A stretch of 64,000 nt of DNA from an uncultured Roseicyclus sp. (GTDB lineage Bacteria > Pseudomonadota > Alphaproteobacteria > Rhodobacterales > Rhodobacteraceae). The stretch lies in assembly GCA_947494975.1 (NCBI GenBank), contig CANLXA010000002.1, forward strand, positions 682,001 through 746,000. The letters run 5' to 3'. The number at the start of each line of letters is the position of its first letter. The stretch's first letter is position 1. Both the position numbers and the translations under genes were made by a program. This document shows, piece by piece, positions 35,764-45,086 of the stretch. The notes under the pieces are model-generated. The model searched no databases. It saw only the letters and a program-made list of their open reading frames with translations, and was not told the DNA's origin.

Positions 35764-37311
35764 GTGAGTGAGATGCCGCCTTTGGTCGCCGATCCAGATC
35801 CCGATGCCCTTTCCTCGTCCGCCGCTGAGCCCTCGGTTCAGATGCACGAGGTCTTGCAGCAACTATCCCATGATATCCGGTCTGCCATGTCGGATGTGAT
35901 TGGCGGATTGCGGCTGGTCGAGATCGACAGGCTGGATCCGCAGACGCAAACACAGATCGTTCGGGTGCGCGCCGCCGCGGACACCCTGGCCGCCTTGGTG
36001 GATGATGCCCTTCTGACCGCGTCAGGCGAAACGCGGGTGAAGCATACGGACACCTATCTGGTATTGTCGGACTGGCTGAGTGCTCTTGCCGGGCGGTGGA
36101 AGGGGCGCGCCGCGGAACGTGGCAGTCGGTTGGAAATCCGGCGGATCGGGCGGTTGCCGCAAAGCCTGATCATCTCTCCGTTGGTCTTGGATCGGATCGT
36201 TGGCAACCTGGTCGGCAACGCTTTGGTCCATGTTCCTGGTAGCGATGTAGAGGTGGAGGTCCTCGCTGATCCTATCGACGGGCTGACGATTTGCATTCGG
36301 GACGAAGGGCCGGGCTTTCCGCTTGCGGTGCTCGACAGCTTTCAGAGCAGTGGCCGTGCCGTGCCGACGGGATCCACCGGCGGCTCCGGACTTGGCTTGC
36401 GTATTGCCAGCGGGTTGACCGCCGCGGCCGGTGCCGAACTGACCCTGTCCAATGATGCCGCCACAGGGACGGGCATGGCTGTCTTGCGGATCCCGCCGGA
36501 ATTGGTGACTTGGACCGGTGGCGTGTCTGTCCCATGCACCGCCCCGAACCTATCGGGGCTGCGGATTCTGGTTGCGGAAGATAACCTGACCAACCAGATG
36601 ATCCTGCGCCAGATGCTGGAGAAAATGCAGGCCGAAACGGTGTTTGTCGGCGACGGCCTTGCGGCTCTGGACGCATTGCAGCAGGAGCGGTTCGATATCG
36701 GGTTGATCGACATCGAGATGCCGCGGAAATCGGGCCTGGAAGTGATGGAGCAGGTGCGACGTGGGCAGGAACCTCTTGCGTCTATCCCGCTGGTCGCGAT
36801 TACAGCCTATGTTCTGCGCGACAATCGAGAGGCGATCTATGCCGCCGGTGCCGACGGGATCATCGGAAAACCAATCGCGTCGGGCGAGGAATTCGGGCGT
36901 GCGATCCTGCGTTATGTTGGGCGGCCGTCCGATGCACAGCCTTTGCCGGGCGAATTGGACAGCAGCAATCGCCACCAGAAGCTGGACCGCGCCCGGTTTG
37001 ATCGCTTGTTGGACGAGGCCGGTCAGGAAAGTCGTGCTGAATTGCTGGATCGTCTTGTCGAGGATCTGAACTCGGTGCGCGACGGATTGAAGGCCGGCGT
37101 CGCAACCGCGTCGATCCCGGAAATCCGGGCACAGACCCATATCCTGATCGCAATCTCGGGTGCGGTCGGGGCAGACCGGCTGTGTCAGTTGTCTGAGATC
37201 CTCAACATCGCGGCCAAGCGCCGCCGGACGGAGCAACTTTTGCAGATTTACCAGCCTGTGCGTGCGGATCTGGACGATCTGTTGGCCGTCATCGAAGCCG
37301 CCCGGCGCTAA
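35764..37311 (+). CDS. Soluble hybrid histidine kinase-receiver-HPt protein
   Basis: 515-residue signalling protein without membrane segments. A dimerisation/histidine domain contains His36 (LQQLSHDIRSAM). The ATPase domain runs to about 240, with NLVGNALVH, DEGPGFP and GGSGLGLRIAS. A receiver domain (about 260-385) has AEDN and phosphoacceptor Asp316 (LIDIEMP), and a C-terminal HPt-like helix bundle has His459 (THILIAISGAVGA). The HPt lacks the usual lysine two residues after the histidine. The start may be the GTG at 35764 or the ATG at 35773. Input signal and partners are unknown; the gene stands just upstream of cdd. Confidence 0.87.
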   Translation: MSEMPPLVADPDPDALSSSAAEPSVQMHEVLQQLSHDIRSAMSDVIGGLRLVEIDRLDPQTQTQIVRVRAAADTLAALVDDALLTASGETRVKHTDTYLVLSDWLSALAGRWKGRAAERGSRLEIRRIGRLPQSLIISPLVLDRIVGNLVGNALVHVPGSDVEVEVLADPIDGLTICIRDEGPGFPLAVLDSFQSSGRAVPTGSTGGSGLGLRIASGLTAAAGAELTLSNDAATGTGMAVLRIPPELVTWTGGVSVPCTAPNLSGLRILVAEDNLTNQMILRQMLEKMQAETVFVGDGLAALDALQQERFDIGLIDIEMPRKSGLEVMEQVRRGQEPLASIPLVAITAYVLRDNREAIYAAGADGIIGKPIASGEEFGRAILRYVGRPSDAQPLPGELDSSNRHQKLDRARFDRLLDEAGQESRAELLDRLVEDLNSVRDGLKAGVATASIPEIRAQTHILIAISGAVGADRLCQLSEILNIAAKRRRTEQLLQIYQPVRADLDDLLAVIEAARR

Positions 37312-37382
37312 CGCGTCTGCTTGCGCTTCCCTTCCGCCCGGATCAAACTGCTGCATAAGGATCCACAGCGCGGGGCACGTAC

Positions 37383-37787
37383 ATGGCCGAGACCGACCTG
37401 ATCAAGGATGCAGCAGCCGTGCGCGAGAACGCCCACGCCCCCTATTCGGGGTTCAAGGTGGGCTGCGCACTCCGCTCGGTGGAGGGGCATGTGCACAGGG
37501 GATGCAACGTTGAAAATGTAGCCTATCCGGAAGGAACGTGCGCCGAGGCGGGTGCGATTGCGGCCATGATCGCGGCGGGTGACACACGCATCGCGGAACT
37601 GGCCGTGATTGCCGACAGTCCGATGCCGGTCCCACCTTGTGGTGGATGCCGCCAGAAGCTGGCAGAATTCGCCGATGGCGACGTGATCGTTACGATGGCC
37701 ACGACGAGCGGAACTTTCGAACAAACCAGCGTGGGCGCCCTACTGCCCGGACAATTCAATGCGGCCCACATGGTGAAAGCGCCCTGA
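37383..37787 (+). CDS. cdd: Cytidine deaminase
   Basis: 134-residue cytidine deaminase converting (deoxy)cytidine to (deoxy)uridine. The zinc site shows CNVENVAYPEGTCAEAGAI (near 40-58; catalytic Cys-Ala-Glu) and PPCGGCRQ near 83-90. Length matches the short tetrameric class. It is the first gene of the run cdd-deoA-deoB-add-upp, whose members overlap or abut, forming a nucleoside-salvage operon. Confidence 0.95.
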   Translation: MAETDLIKDAAAVRENAHAPYSGFKVGCALRSVEGHVHRGCNVENVAYPEGTCAEAGAIAAMIAAGDTRIAELAVIADSPMPVPPCGGCRQKLAEFADGDVIVTMATTSGTFEQTSVGALLPGQFNAAHMVKAP

Positions 37788-37793
37788 TCCGCC

Positions 37794-39104
37794 ATGGCTG
37801 ATGCCCAATCCATTCTGACCAAGCTGCGCGATGGCGTGCGGCTGACCGAGCACGAAGTGTTCTGGTTCGCCGAGGGCCTTGCCACGGGTGAGGTGACAGA
37901 TGCGCAGGCCGGGGCCTTTGCCATGGCCGTGTGTCAGCGTGGCTTGGGCGAGGAGGGGCGTGTGTTCCTGACCAACGCGATGCGGAATTCCGGCCAGACC
38001 ATGAAATGGCATCTGGAGGGGCCGGTCATCGACAAGCATTCGACCGGCGGCGTAGGCGATTGCGTGTCGCTGATCCTGGCGCCTGCCCTGGCCGCCTGCG
38101 GCGCGTTCGTACCGATGATTTCCGGCCGGGGCCTTGGACATACCGGAGGCACGTTGGACAAGCTGGAGGCCATTCCCGGCTATCGCACCCAGATCGCGAC
38201 GGACGATTTACAGGACATGGTGGCCGATATCGGCTGTGCCATCGTAGGGGCCAGCGTGGATATCGCGCCCGCCGACAAGCGCCTTTATGCCATACGCGAC
38301 GTTACCGGCACCGTACCGTCGATTGATCTGATCACGGCGTCGATCCTGTCCAAGAAGCTGGCGGCGGGGCTTGAGGCGTTGATCCTCGACGTCAAGGTCG
38401 GTTCGGGCGCGTTCATGACGACGGAGGCCGAGGCGTTGGAGTTGGCCCAAGCGCTCGTTACAACCGCGCAAGGTGCCGGATGCATGACATCGGCGCTTGT
38501 GACGGACATGAACCAGCCACTTGCTGCTTCGGCAGGCAACGCGCTTGAGGTGATCGAAGTGATGGAGGCGTTGACCGGTAATGCCGCCGATAGCCTTCTG
38601 GTGCGCCTGACCATAGCCCTGGGCGGAGAGGTTCTGGCCCTTGGTGGGCTGGCGGCTGATGCGGCCGATGGGGAAGGCCGCATCGCGCGCGCTGTCGAAG
38701 GCGGTGACGCGGCCTTGATCTTCGGGGACATGGTGGCGGCATTGGGCGGACCCGCCGATTTCGTTGAACGTTGGCCAGACCGCCTTCCGGCGTCGCCGGT
38801 CACGATGGATGTTCATCCGGGCGAGGCGAGCTTTGTCACATCGGTTGCGACCCGTGCCCTGGGGGAGGTTGTCGTGGCGCTCGGTGGTGGGCGACATCGC
38901 GAAGATGACCGGATCGACCCGAGCGTTGGTCTGTCCGACATCGCGCGCATCGGCGAACGGGTGGATGCAGACGTGCCGCTAGCCCGCATTCATGCCGCCA
39001 GCGAAGAGGCCGGGCGCGCCGTGGCCGCCCAAGTGCGCCAGGCGTTCCAATTGTCTGACCGCGCGGTGGATGCGCCGCCGCTGATCCATGAAAGGATTGC
39101 CTGA
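37794..39104 (+). CDS. deoA: Thymidine phosphorylase
   Basis: DeoA, 436 residues, cleaves thymidine and deoxyuridine to the base and deoxyribose 1-phosphate. The family phosphorolysis core is visible in KHSTGGVGDCVSL near 80-92, ISGRGLGHTGGTLDKLE near 109-125 and VKVGSGAFM near 201-209. The ATG at 37794 follows cdd by 6 bases. It ends just before deoB. Full length and no disrupted motifs. Confidence 0.95.
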   Translation: MADAQSILTKLRDGVRLTEHEVFWFAEGLATGEVTDAQAGAFAMAVCQRGLGEEGRVFLTNAMRNSGQTMKWHLEGPVIDKHSTGGVGDCVSLILAPALAACGAFVPMISGRGLGHTGGTLDKLEAIPGYRTQIATDDLQDMVADIGCAIVGASVDIAPADKRLYAIRDVTGTVPSIDLITASILSKKLAAGLEALILDVKVGSGAFMTTEAEALELAQALVTTAQGAGCMTSALVTDMNQPLAASAGNALEVIEVMEALTGNAADSLLVRLTIALGGEVLALGGLAADAADGEGRIARAVEGGDAALIFGDMVAALGGPADFVERWPDRLPASPVTMDVHPGEASFVTSVATRALGEVVVALGGGRHREDDRIDPSVGLSDIARIGERVDADVPLARIHAASEEAGRAVAAQVRQAFQLSDRAVDAPPLIHERIA

Positions 39105-39105
39105 T

Positions 39106-40326
39106 ATGCCAAGCAAGAAGGCTCGGGCGTTTCTGGTGGTGATCGATTCCGTCGGGTGCGGCGGTGCGCCGGATGCGGATCAGTTTTTCAACGATGGCGT
39201 GCCCGATACCGGCGCGAACACTCTTGGTCATGTTGCGGCCGCCTGTGCCGAGGGCCGGGCGGAGGAAGGGCGGAGTGGCCTGCTTCACATGCCCAATCTC
39301 GACGGGTTGGGCCTTGGCGCGGCGATCCGCATGGCGTCCGGCGCGCGGGCGGAAGGCTTGGATGCGTTACCCGAAGGGCTCTGGGGCGCTGCGCAGGAGG
39401 TTAGCCCGGGCAAAGACACTCCAACAGGACATTGGGAGCTTTCGGGCCTGCCGGTGCCCTGGAACTGGAACTACTTCACCGACAAGACCAACAGTTTCCC
39501 ACCGGATATCATCGTCGAGGTCTGCCGACTTGCGGGCACCGACGGGATCCTCGGGAACGAACATGCCAGCGGGACAGAGATTATCCAACGTCTGGGGGAG
39601 GAGCATCAAAAGACCGGCTGGCCGATTTGCTACACCTCGGCCGATAGCGTGTTTCAGATCGCGGCCCATGAGGAGAGCTTTGGCCTCGAAAGGTTGCTGA
39701 GCCTCTGCGAGGCGCTGGCCCCGATGCTGCACGAGCGCAAAATCGGGCGCGTCATCGCGCGGCCCTTTGTGGGCACGCCTGGTGCCTATACCCGCACGAC
39801 CAACCGCCACGATTACGCGATTGAACCACCCGGCCCGACGCTGCTGGACTGGGTGTTTGATGCGGACCGTCCGACCTACACGATTGGCAAGATCCGCGAC
39901 ATCTTTGCCGGGCGCGGTGCGACCCATGTGCTGAAAGGCCCGGATCGCGACCTGATGGGCTACTTGTCGCAATGTGTGGAAACGGCGGAGGACGGCGCGC
40001 TCACCTTCGCGAATTTCGTGGAGTTCGACAGCCTCTACGGTCATCGCCGGGATATCTCAGGCTATGCGCGCCATCTGGAATGGTTCGATGCCTCGGTGGC
40101 ACCCATCCTGGCGGCGTTGCGCCCGGATGATTTGATGATCTTCACCGCCGACCACGGGAATGATCCCAGTTGGACCGGCACCGACCACACGCGCGAGCGC
40201 GTTCCGATCCTTGCCAAAGGTCCGTATTCCGGGCAGGTGGGCCTGCGCGTCTTCGCCGATGTGGGTGCGTCGGTTGCGGCCCATCTGGGCCTGTCCGAGA
40301 GAGGGGCGGGGGAGAGTTTCCTGTGA
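39106..40326 (+). CDS. deoB: Phosphopentomutase
   Basis: DeoB, 406 residues, interconverts (deoxy)ribose 1- and 5-phosphate. Metal-binding signatures include VVIDSVGCGGAPDA near 11-24, KDTPTGHWEL near 105-114 and FTADHGNDPSW near 346-356. The ATG at 39106 lies one base after the deoA stop and has AAAGGA about 11 bases upstream; an in-frame upstream ATG (39088) gives an unlikely extra N terminus. The next gene starts inside its stop. Confidence 0.95.
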   Translation: MPSKKARAFLVVIDSVGCGGAPDADQFFNDGVPDTGANTLGHVAAACAEGRAEEGRSGLLHMPNLDGLGLGAAIRMASGARAEGLDALPEGLWGAAQEVSPGKDTPTGHWELSGLPVPWNWNYFTDKTNSFPPDIIVEVCRLAGTDGILGNEHASGTEIIQRLGEEHQKTGWPICYTSADSVFQIAAHEESFGLERLLSLCEALAPMLHERKIGRVIARPFVGTPGAYTRTTNRHDYAIEPPGPTLLDWVFDADRPTYTIGKIRDIFAGRGATHVLKGPDRDLMGYLSQCVETAEDGALTFANFVEFDSLYGHRRDISGYARHLEWFDASVAPILAALRPDDLMIFTADHGNDPSWTGTDHTRERVPILAKGPYSGQVGLRVFADVGASVAAHLGLSERGAGESFL

Positions 40327-41300
40327 AAGACATCAAGAAGATCGAGTTGCATCTGCACCACGAAGGTGCGGCCCCACCCGCCTTAATCCGTGGTCTTGCG
40401 GCCGAGAAGAAGATCGACCTGAGCGGAATTTTCCGCGAGGACGGCACCTATTCCTACCGCGACTTCGATCACTTCCTGTCGGTCTATGAGGCCGCTACAT
40501 CGGTCCTGACAGGGCCGGAAGAATTCGCGCGACTGACCCGGGCGGTGCTTGAGGAAAGCGCGTCACATGGTGTCGTTTACACCGAAAGCTTCCTGAGTCC
40601 TGATTTCTGCGGTGGTGGCGATGTGGGCGCGTGGCAGGACTACCTCGCCGCAATTCGGCAAACGGCCGATGAGGCCGAGCGCGATCTGGGCATTACCTTG
40701 CGCGGGATCGTGACGTGCATACGCCATTTTGGACCGGATCAGGCCAAGAGCGCGGCCCGCTGCGCCGCCGAAACGGCGGGTGATTGGATCGTGGGCTTTG
40801 GAATGGGTGGGGACGAGAAGGTCGGCCATCAGGCCGATTTCAAATGGTCCTTCGATTGCGCACGCGAGGCCGGCCTGAAGATCACGACCCATGCGGGCGA
40901 ATGGGGTGGCGCGGCCTCCGTGCGAGAGGCGGTGGAGGATCTGGATCCCGCTCGGATCGGCCACGGTGTGCAGGCGATTGACGACACTGCGCTGTGTGAC
41001 GTGTTGGCCGAGCGCGGCATCGTGCTGGAGGTGTGCCCGGGCTCGAACGTGTTCCTCGGCGTCTACCCGCGCCTAAAGGATCATCCGATCCAGCGTTTGC
41101 GCGAGCGCGGCGTGAAGGTGACGGTCTCCACCGACGATCCGCCTTTCTTTCATACCACAATGACCCGCGAATTCGAGGGGCTGGCCCAGGTCTTCGGTTG
41201 GGACGAGCCGGATTTCGACGAGATCACGACCAATGCGTTGGAGGCCGCCTTCTGCGACACGGCCACGCGCGACACGATACGGGAGCGCCTGAAGACATGA
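40323..41300 (+). CDS. add: Adenosine deaminase
   Basis: Adenosine deaminase, 325 residues, converts adenosine to inosine. The zinc-site start is [11 protein letters not shown] near 5-15 (the usual HLHLEG with His for Leu). Further motifs are THAGEWGG near 187-194, GHGVQ near 215 and STDDPP near 270-275. The start is GTG overlapping the deoB stop (GTGA), consistent with translational coupling. It sits between deoB and upp in the salvage operon. Confidence 0.93.
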   Translation: MKDIKKIELHLHHEGAAPPALIRGLAAEKKIDLSGIFREDGTYSYRDFDHFLSVYEAATSVLTGPEEFARLTRAVLEESASHGVVYTESFLSPDFCGGGDVGAWQDYLAAIRQTADEAERDLGITLRGIVTCIRHFGPDQAKSAARCAAETAGDWIVGFGMGGDEKVGHQADFKWSFDCAREAGLKITTHAGEWGGAASVREAVEDLDPARIGHGVQAIDDTALCDVLAERGIVLEVCPGSNVFLGVYPRLKDHPIQRLRERGVKVTVSTDDPPFFHTTMTREFEGLAQVFGWDEPDFDEITTNALEAAFCDTATRDTIRERLKT

Positions 41301-41929
41301 ACGATCACCTGACAATCGTCGATCACCCGCTGGTGCAACACAAACTGACGCTGATGCGCGACAAGGAGTGTTCGACCAAGAGTTTCCGCCAATTGCTGCG
41401 CGAGATCAGCCACTTGCTGGCCTATGAAGTGACACGAAACCTGCCGATGACTACAACGCGGGTGGATACGCCGATCGAGCCGATGGATGCGCCGACGATC
41501 CGGGGCAAGAAGCTCGCTCTGGTGTCGATCCTGCGGGCGGGCAATGGCCTTCTCGATGGCATCCTTGAACTGGTTCCCAATGCGCGCGTGGGCTTTGTCG
41601 GCCTCTATCGGGACCCCGAAACGCTTCAACCGGTGCAGTATTACTACAAGGTGCCGGAGGCTCTGGAAGACCGGCTCACCATTGTGGTCGACCCTATGCT
41701 GGCCACCGGCAATTCGTCGGCTGCAGCGATTGATCTGCTGAAGGAGGGCGGCGCGAAGAACATCCGGTTTCTGTGCCTTCTGGCGGCGCCGGAAGGGGTG
41801 GAACGGATGCGTGAGGCCCATCCCGATGTGCCTATCGTGACGGCCGCCCTCGACAGCCATCTGAACGATCACGGCTACATTGTGCCCGGTCTGGGCGATG
41901 CCGGTGACCGGATGTTCGGCACCAAATAA
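41297..41929 (+). CDS. upp: Uracil phosphoribosyltransferase
   Basis: Upp, 210 residues, forms UMP from uracil and PRPP. The PRPP-binding loop reads [14 protein letters not shown] near 131-144. The uracil-binding end reads [16 protein letters not shown] near 193-208. ATG overlaps the add stop (ATGA). It is the last gene of the cdd-deoA-deoB-add-upp run and closes uracil salvage after cytidine deamination and thymidine/uridine phosphorolysis. Confidence 0.96.
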   Translation: MNDHLTIVDHPLVQHKLTLMRDKECSTKSFRQLLREISHLLAYEVTRNLPMTTTRVDTPIEPMDAPTIRGKKLALVSILRAGNGLLDGILELVPNARVGFVGLYRDPETLQPVQYYYKVPEALEDRLTIVVDPMLATGNSSAAAIDLLKEGGAKNIRFLCLLAAPEGVERMREAHPDVPIVTAALDSHLNDHGYIVPGLGDAGDRMFGTK

Positions 41930-42002
41930 TCCTTTCGCTGCCTTTACTTGCAGGAGCGACTCGCCCAGACTTCCCGTAAGCGATGACTTTGGGGAGTTTC
42001 GC

Positions 42003-43100
42003 ATGGCGAAGATGCTATGGCTTCGCGTTGGTGTCCTGGGCCTTGCTGCAACCCTCGGCACATCCAGCGCAACACTTGCACAGGCGGTTCCGGCTGAGAC
42101 GCCGCCCTCCGGTTTTTCTGGTGATCAATACGTGGACAGCCAGGGCTGCGTGTTCGTCCGTGTCGGCTTCGGCGCGGCGACGGAATGGGTCCCGCGCGTT
42201 GGTCAGGATCGGCAGCAGATCTGTGGATTTGTTCCCTCCGGCGGCGGGGGCCAGGCTGCCCCTGATCTGACGGCCGATAGCAGCGTTACCGTGATTGGCG
42301 GCACACCATCGGCCCCAGTGGCGGATACGACGCCGGCGTCATCGCCCGCGCCTACGCGCCTCGCCCCCGTGGCCGCGGCTCCGTCTGCAACAGGCTGCCC
42401 GAACTTGCCGCTGGAACATCAGCCATATTTTATGGGGGATGACGTGCGTTGCGGCCCGCAAGCGAACCACCCCGGCGACGGCCTGCCCATTGGATCGCAA
42501 GCGAGTGTTGGTGGGGGTGCGGCCGCCACGGGCACCCCGCGCAGCTTCGCGCTGAGTGCGCCGCCCCCCGGCTATCAGCTGGCTTGGGACGATGGCCGCC
42601 TGAACCCTTATCGGGGCCTTGGGACGCCCGCCGGCGAGGTGCAGATGCAGCAGGTCTGGACCAACACGGTGCCACGACGTCTGGTATCGGTTCCCGTGAC
42701 TGGCAGCACAAATGCCCAGATCACATATGCACTGAACGGCAATCAGGGCCATCTGGCCGTTGCGCCTTCCACACGGGCCCCCGTTGCCGAGGACGTCGTA
42801 CGCGCACCCCGCGCGCGTATTCCGACGGCCGAAGAACCCACAGCCCCGGCAAACGAAGTGCGGGTCGGCGCGGGGCATCGCCATGTGCTTGCGGGCACCT
42901 ATGCATCGCAGGGTGAGGCGGTAGCGATCTATCAGCAGCTGTCGGCCCTGGGTCTTCCGACCCGGATCGGACAGGTCCGACGGCAAGGTACAGTCTTCTT
43001 CGTGGTGATGGCTGGCCCTTATGGCGACCCGCAATCACTTGGTCGGGCTCTGCTCCAGACGCGGAATGCCGGGTTCTCAGGTGCGATCACGCGCAACTGA
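42003..43100 (+). CDS. Secreted SPOR-domain protein
   Basis: 365-residue exported protein. A signal peptide runs to about residue 27 (GTSSATLAQA). A middle Pro/Ala/Ser-rich region (about 75-130) has little structure, and a C-terminal SPOR-type domain (about 290-365) reads HRHVLAGTYASQGEAVAIYQQL and ends in VMAGPYGDPQSLGRALLQTRNAGF. SPOR domains bind denuded septal peptidoglycan, so a cell-envelope or division role is likely. Start ATG 42003 is the most upstream that gives a clean signal peptide. A symmetric hairpin follows the stop. Confidence 0.83.
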   Translation: MAKMLWLRVGVLGLAATLGTSSATLAQAVPAETPPSGFSGDQYVDSQGCVFVRVGFGAATEWVPRVGQDRQQICGFVPSGGGGQAAPDLTADSSVTVIGGTPSAPVADTTPASSPAPTRLAPVAAAPSATGCPNLPLEHQPYFMGDDVRCGPQANHPGDGLPIGSQASVGGGAAATGTPRSFALSAPPPGYQLAWDDGRLNPYRGLGTPAGEVQMQQVWTNTVPRRLVSVPVTGSTNAQITYALNGNQGHLAVAPSTRAPVAEDVVRAPRARIPTAEEPTAPANEVRVGAGHRHVLAGTYASQGEAVAIYQQLSALGLPTRIGQVRRQGTVFFVVMAGPYGDPQSLGRALLQTRNAGFSGAITRN

Positions 43101-43109
43101 CGTTGAATT

Positions 43110-43137
43110 GCCCAGGCGCGGGACTCCCCGCCTGGGC
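43110..43137. terminator. Bidirectional terminator hairpin
   Basis: GCCCAGGCG (43110-43118) pairs with CGCCTGGGC (43129-43137) around a GC-rich loop. It lies just after the SPOR gene stop and just before the converging stop of the minus-strand gene, so it can serve both. Neither side has a long T-run. Confidence 0.6.
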
Positions 43138-44160
43138 CTAGCTCGAACAGATTTCCTGCAGGCTGACCCAATCGCCGTCGTCTAGCACAGGTTCGGCCGC
43201 CTGCCCGCGCATGGGGTTGGCTTCGATCAGGCCCAAAACACTTTCCCCCGATACATCAAGCGCGAAGGCGTAGGGTTCCGATGAGATCCGCGCGGCCGCA
43301 AATCTCTCTATCAGGGCATCGTCGGGGGCCATCTCGGTGTCCCGTGATAAGAGGCGCGCGGCGTGGGCGTGGATCGGGTCGGGTGCAATCTGCCCGGTCG
43401 TGAGGAGGCGGAACGTGACGTTCAGACCGGCCTCTGCCAGAAACACCTCGACGGGATCTCGGAGATCGGCGCGAAGGTTTTCGGCGAGCAGATAACCCGC
43501 AAACACCTCCGGGGTTTCGAAGTCCTCGACGAGGGCGGCCGAGGCAACGATGAAATTGCCCGGCAAGCTGGTCGTGTCGGGGATCAGTTCGGGGAAGAGG
43601 ACGACACGGGGTGTCGGCCCGTCTCCTCCGAAGGTCCGCGTGACCAGCCGCAGCAGCGCGGTGCGTCCGCCTTGGCCGCCGCAGGGGCGGCCGGCGATGG
43701 TGATCATCTCGCCCAGAAGCTGCTCTCCGATCTCGATGCGTTTGGCTTCGGGCAGCAGAGACACCGTCTGCCGCGTCAACGCACCGGGCAGCCAGAAGAC
43801 GGCGATCAAGCCACCGGCCGCGATCAAACCCACCGTCAGCGCCACACGCAGGCGACCAGGGCGCGGCCGCGACCGGGCGATGGCGGACCGCACCCGTTCG
43901 ATTGCCTCGATCATCTCCGGGTCGGACAGCTCAAGCTCTTCCTCGCTGTCGCGGGCGGGGGTGTAGAGGGCGGGCAGCTTGCCGGGATTGAGCCGTTCGA
44001 CGGCGGGCAGGGACCAATGGCCCAGGGCTGCCCCGGAGACTGACGACATCACGAGTGATGCGTCGCCGAGCGAGACGATCACCTCACGCCGCTGGTCGGC
44101 GGCATGTTCGCGCCACAGGCCGATGGCCTCAAGCCGCCTATATTCCCGTAGGGCTGTCAT
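43138..44160 (-). CDS. Degenerate M48-like membrane protein
   Basis: 340-residue protein with one membrane segment at about 103-127. The region after it has the order of an M48 metalloprotease: VVLFPELIPDTTSLPGNFI resembles the pre-catalytic strand, followed by VASAALVEDFETPEVFAGYLLAEN. Where M48 enzymes carry HExxH, this protein has AENLR, so both zinc histidines are missing. I infer a non-catalytic relative or a diverged member. Function unknown. A typical start at ATG 44160 is used. It is convergent with the SPOR gene. Confidence 0.75.
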   Translation of the reverse strand: MTALREYRRLEAIGLWREHAADQRREVIVSLGDASLVMSSVSGAALGHWSLPAVERLNPGKLPALYTPARDSEEELELSDPEMIEAIERVRSAIARSRPRPGRLRVALTVGLIAAGGLIAVFWLPGALTRQTVSLLPEAKRIEIGEQLLGEMITIAGRPCGGQGGRTALLRLVTRTFGGDGPTPRVVLFPELIPDTTSLPGNFIVASAALVEDFETPEVFAGYLLAENLRADLRDPVEVFLAEAGLNVTFRLLTTGQIAPDPIHAHAARLLSRDTEMAPDDALIERFAAARISSEPYAFALDVSGESVLGLIEANPMRGQAAEPVLDDGDWVSLQEICSS

Positions 44161-44243
44161 TGACCTGCTCGTGCCCGCCGATTGTCAGAGCACGAGGATA
44201 GGCCAGTGCGTTCCATCTCTCAACGGTGAGTCTGTGCGGCGCG

Positions 44244-44537
44244 TCAGCACCGGGTCAGCGGGATGATCCGTTGCCCATCGGTCCAGGTCACGCGGCGCCC
44301 ATTCTCGAAGAACGTGTAGATCGCGCCGGTGGGCGACACGTATCTGTTGGTCTGGCCCACGCGTTCATAGAACAGCGTATTGCCGGGGCGACCTGCGGCA
44401 TGGGCCAGAAAGCCGTTCCCCTGAAAGATGAACACGTTGACGCTGTTGGAATTGCCGAAGCAATAGCTGACCGGGTTGGCCAGGGCCGATGCGGCGCTGA
44501 AAAGGAACGCAGCGAGGCAGATCAAAAGGCGCGGCAT
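44244..44537 (-). CDS. Small secreted protein
   Basis: 97-residue protein with a signal peptide of about 20 residues (LLICLAAFLFSAASALA, cleavage before NPV). The mature part has two cysteines (one near 26, one at the C terminus) and aromatic residues, suggesting a compact disulfide-bonded domain. No family recognised. ATG 44537 chosen; longer in-frame starts would put a non-signal stretch first. It stands alone. Confidence 0.65.
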   Translation of the reverse strand: MPRLLICLAAFLFSAASALANPVSYCFGNSNSVNVFIFQGNGFLAHAAGRPGNTLFYERVGQTNRYVSPTGAIYTFFENGRRVTWTDGQRIIPLTRC

Positions 44538-44708
44538 GGGAAGGCTCCAGCAATGAATATCGGTGAAGCATAGCCGATCAGGGCGCGCACCGGGCAATAA
44601 TCGCATCGGCCTGTGGCCGCAAGGGAGTGCGGGGTGTCGCGGAGGGCTGGGTGCCCGACCGCTTACTGTTCCGAGCGGTGGATTCCGGCCGCTTGGCGCA
44701 AGGCGCGC

Positions 44709-45020
44709 TCAATACATCTCTTCGCTGGATTGCTGGCCTTGGTTGAAGCGTCGAATGGCGGCTTCGCACCCAGCAACCGTCGGGCCACAATAAACGGTGG
44801 CCCCTTGTCCGACACGCACATAGACGGCCCGCGTGGCATCGGGGTCGTTTCTTGGATGGTCGACGGTGGCATTGGTGCTGCGGACGCGTTCGTAAACGGT
44901 ATATTCGGTGTTCTCGAACGTGATCGGGGACAGTTCGTAGGTTTCACCGCCGGAAAAGATATTTTGGCAGCCGGTCAGTACGATCAGGCTGGTTGCCAAG
45001 GCAATCACTTGAAAGTTCAT
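44709..45020 (-). CDS. Small putative lipoprotein
   Basis: 103-residue protein. The N terminus has a lipoprotein signal with lipobox LTGC (Cys18). The mature part is 85 residues with two further cysteines (near 78 and 84) and no recognised domain. It is encoded upstream of the unrelated small secreted protein at 44.2 kb, on the same strand with 171 bases between, and 67 bases downstream of the acyl-CoA synthetase stop. Function unknown. Confidence 0.65.
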   Translation of the reverse strand: MNFQVIALATSLIVLTGCQNIFSGGETYELSPITFENTEYTVYERVRSTNATVDHPRNDPDATRAVYVRVGQGATVYCGPTVAGCEAAIRRFNQGQQSSEEMY

Positions 45021-45086
45021 GATGTTTTCCCCCAGTTCATTAGGAGCGTCCTATCAGAAAACGAGGATGCTCGCAATTTTTGGCGG

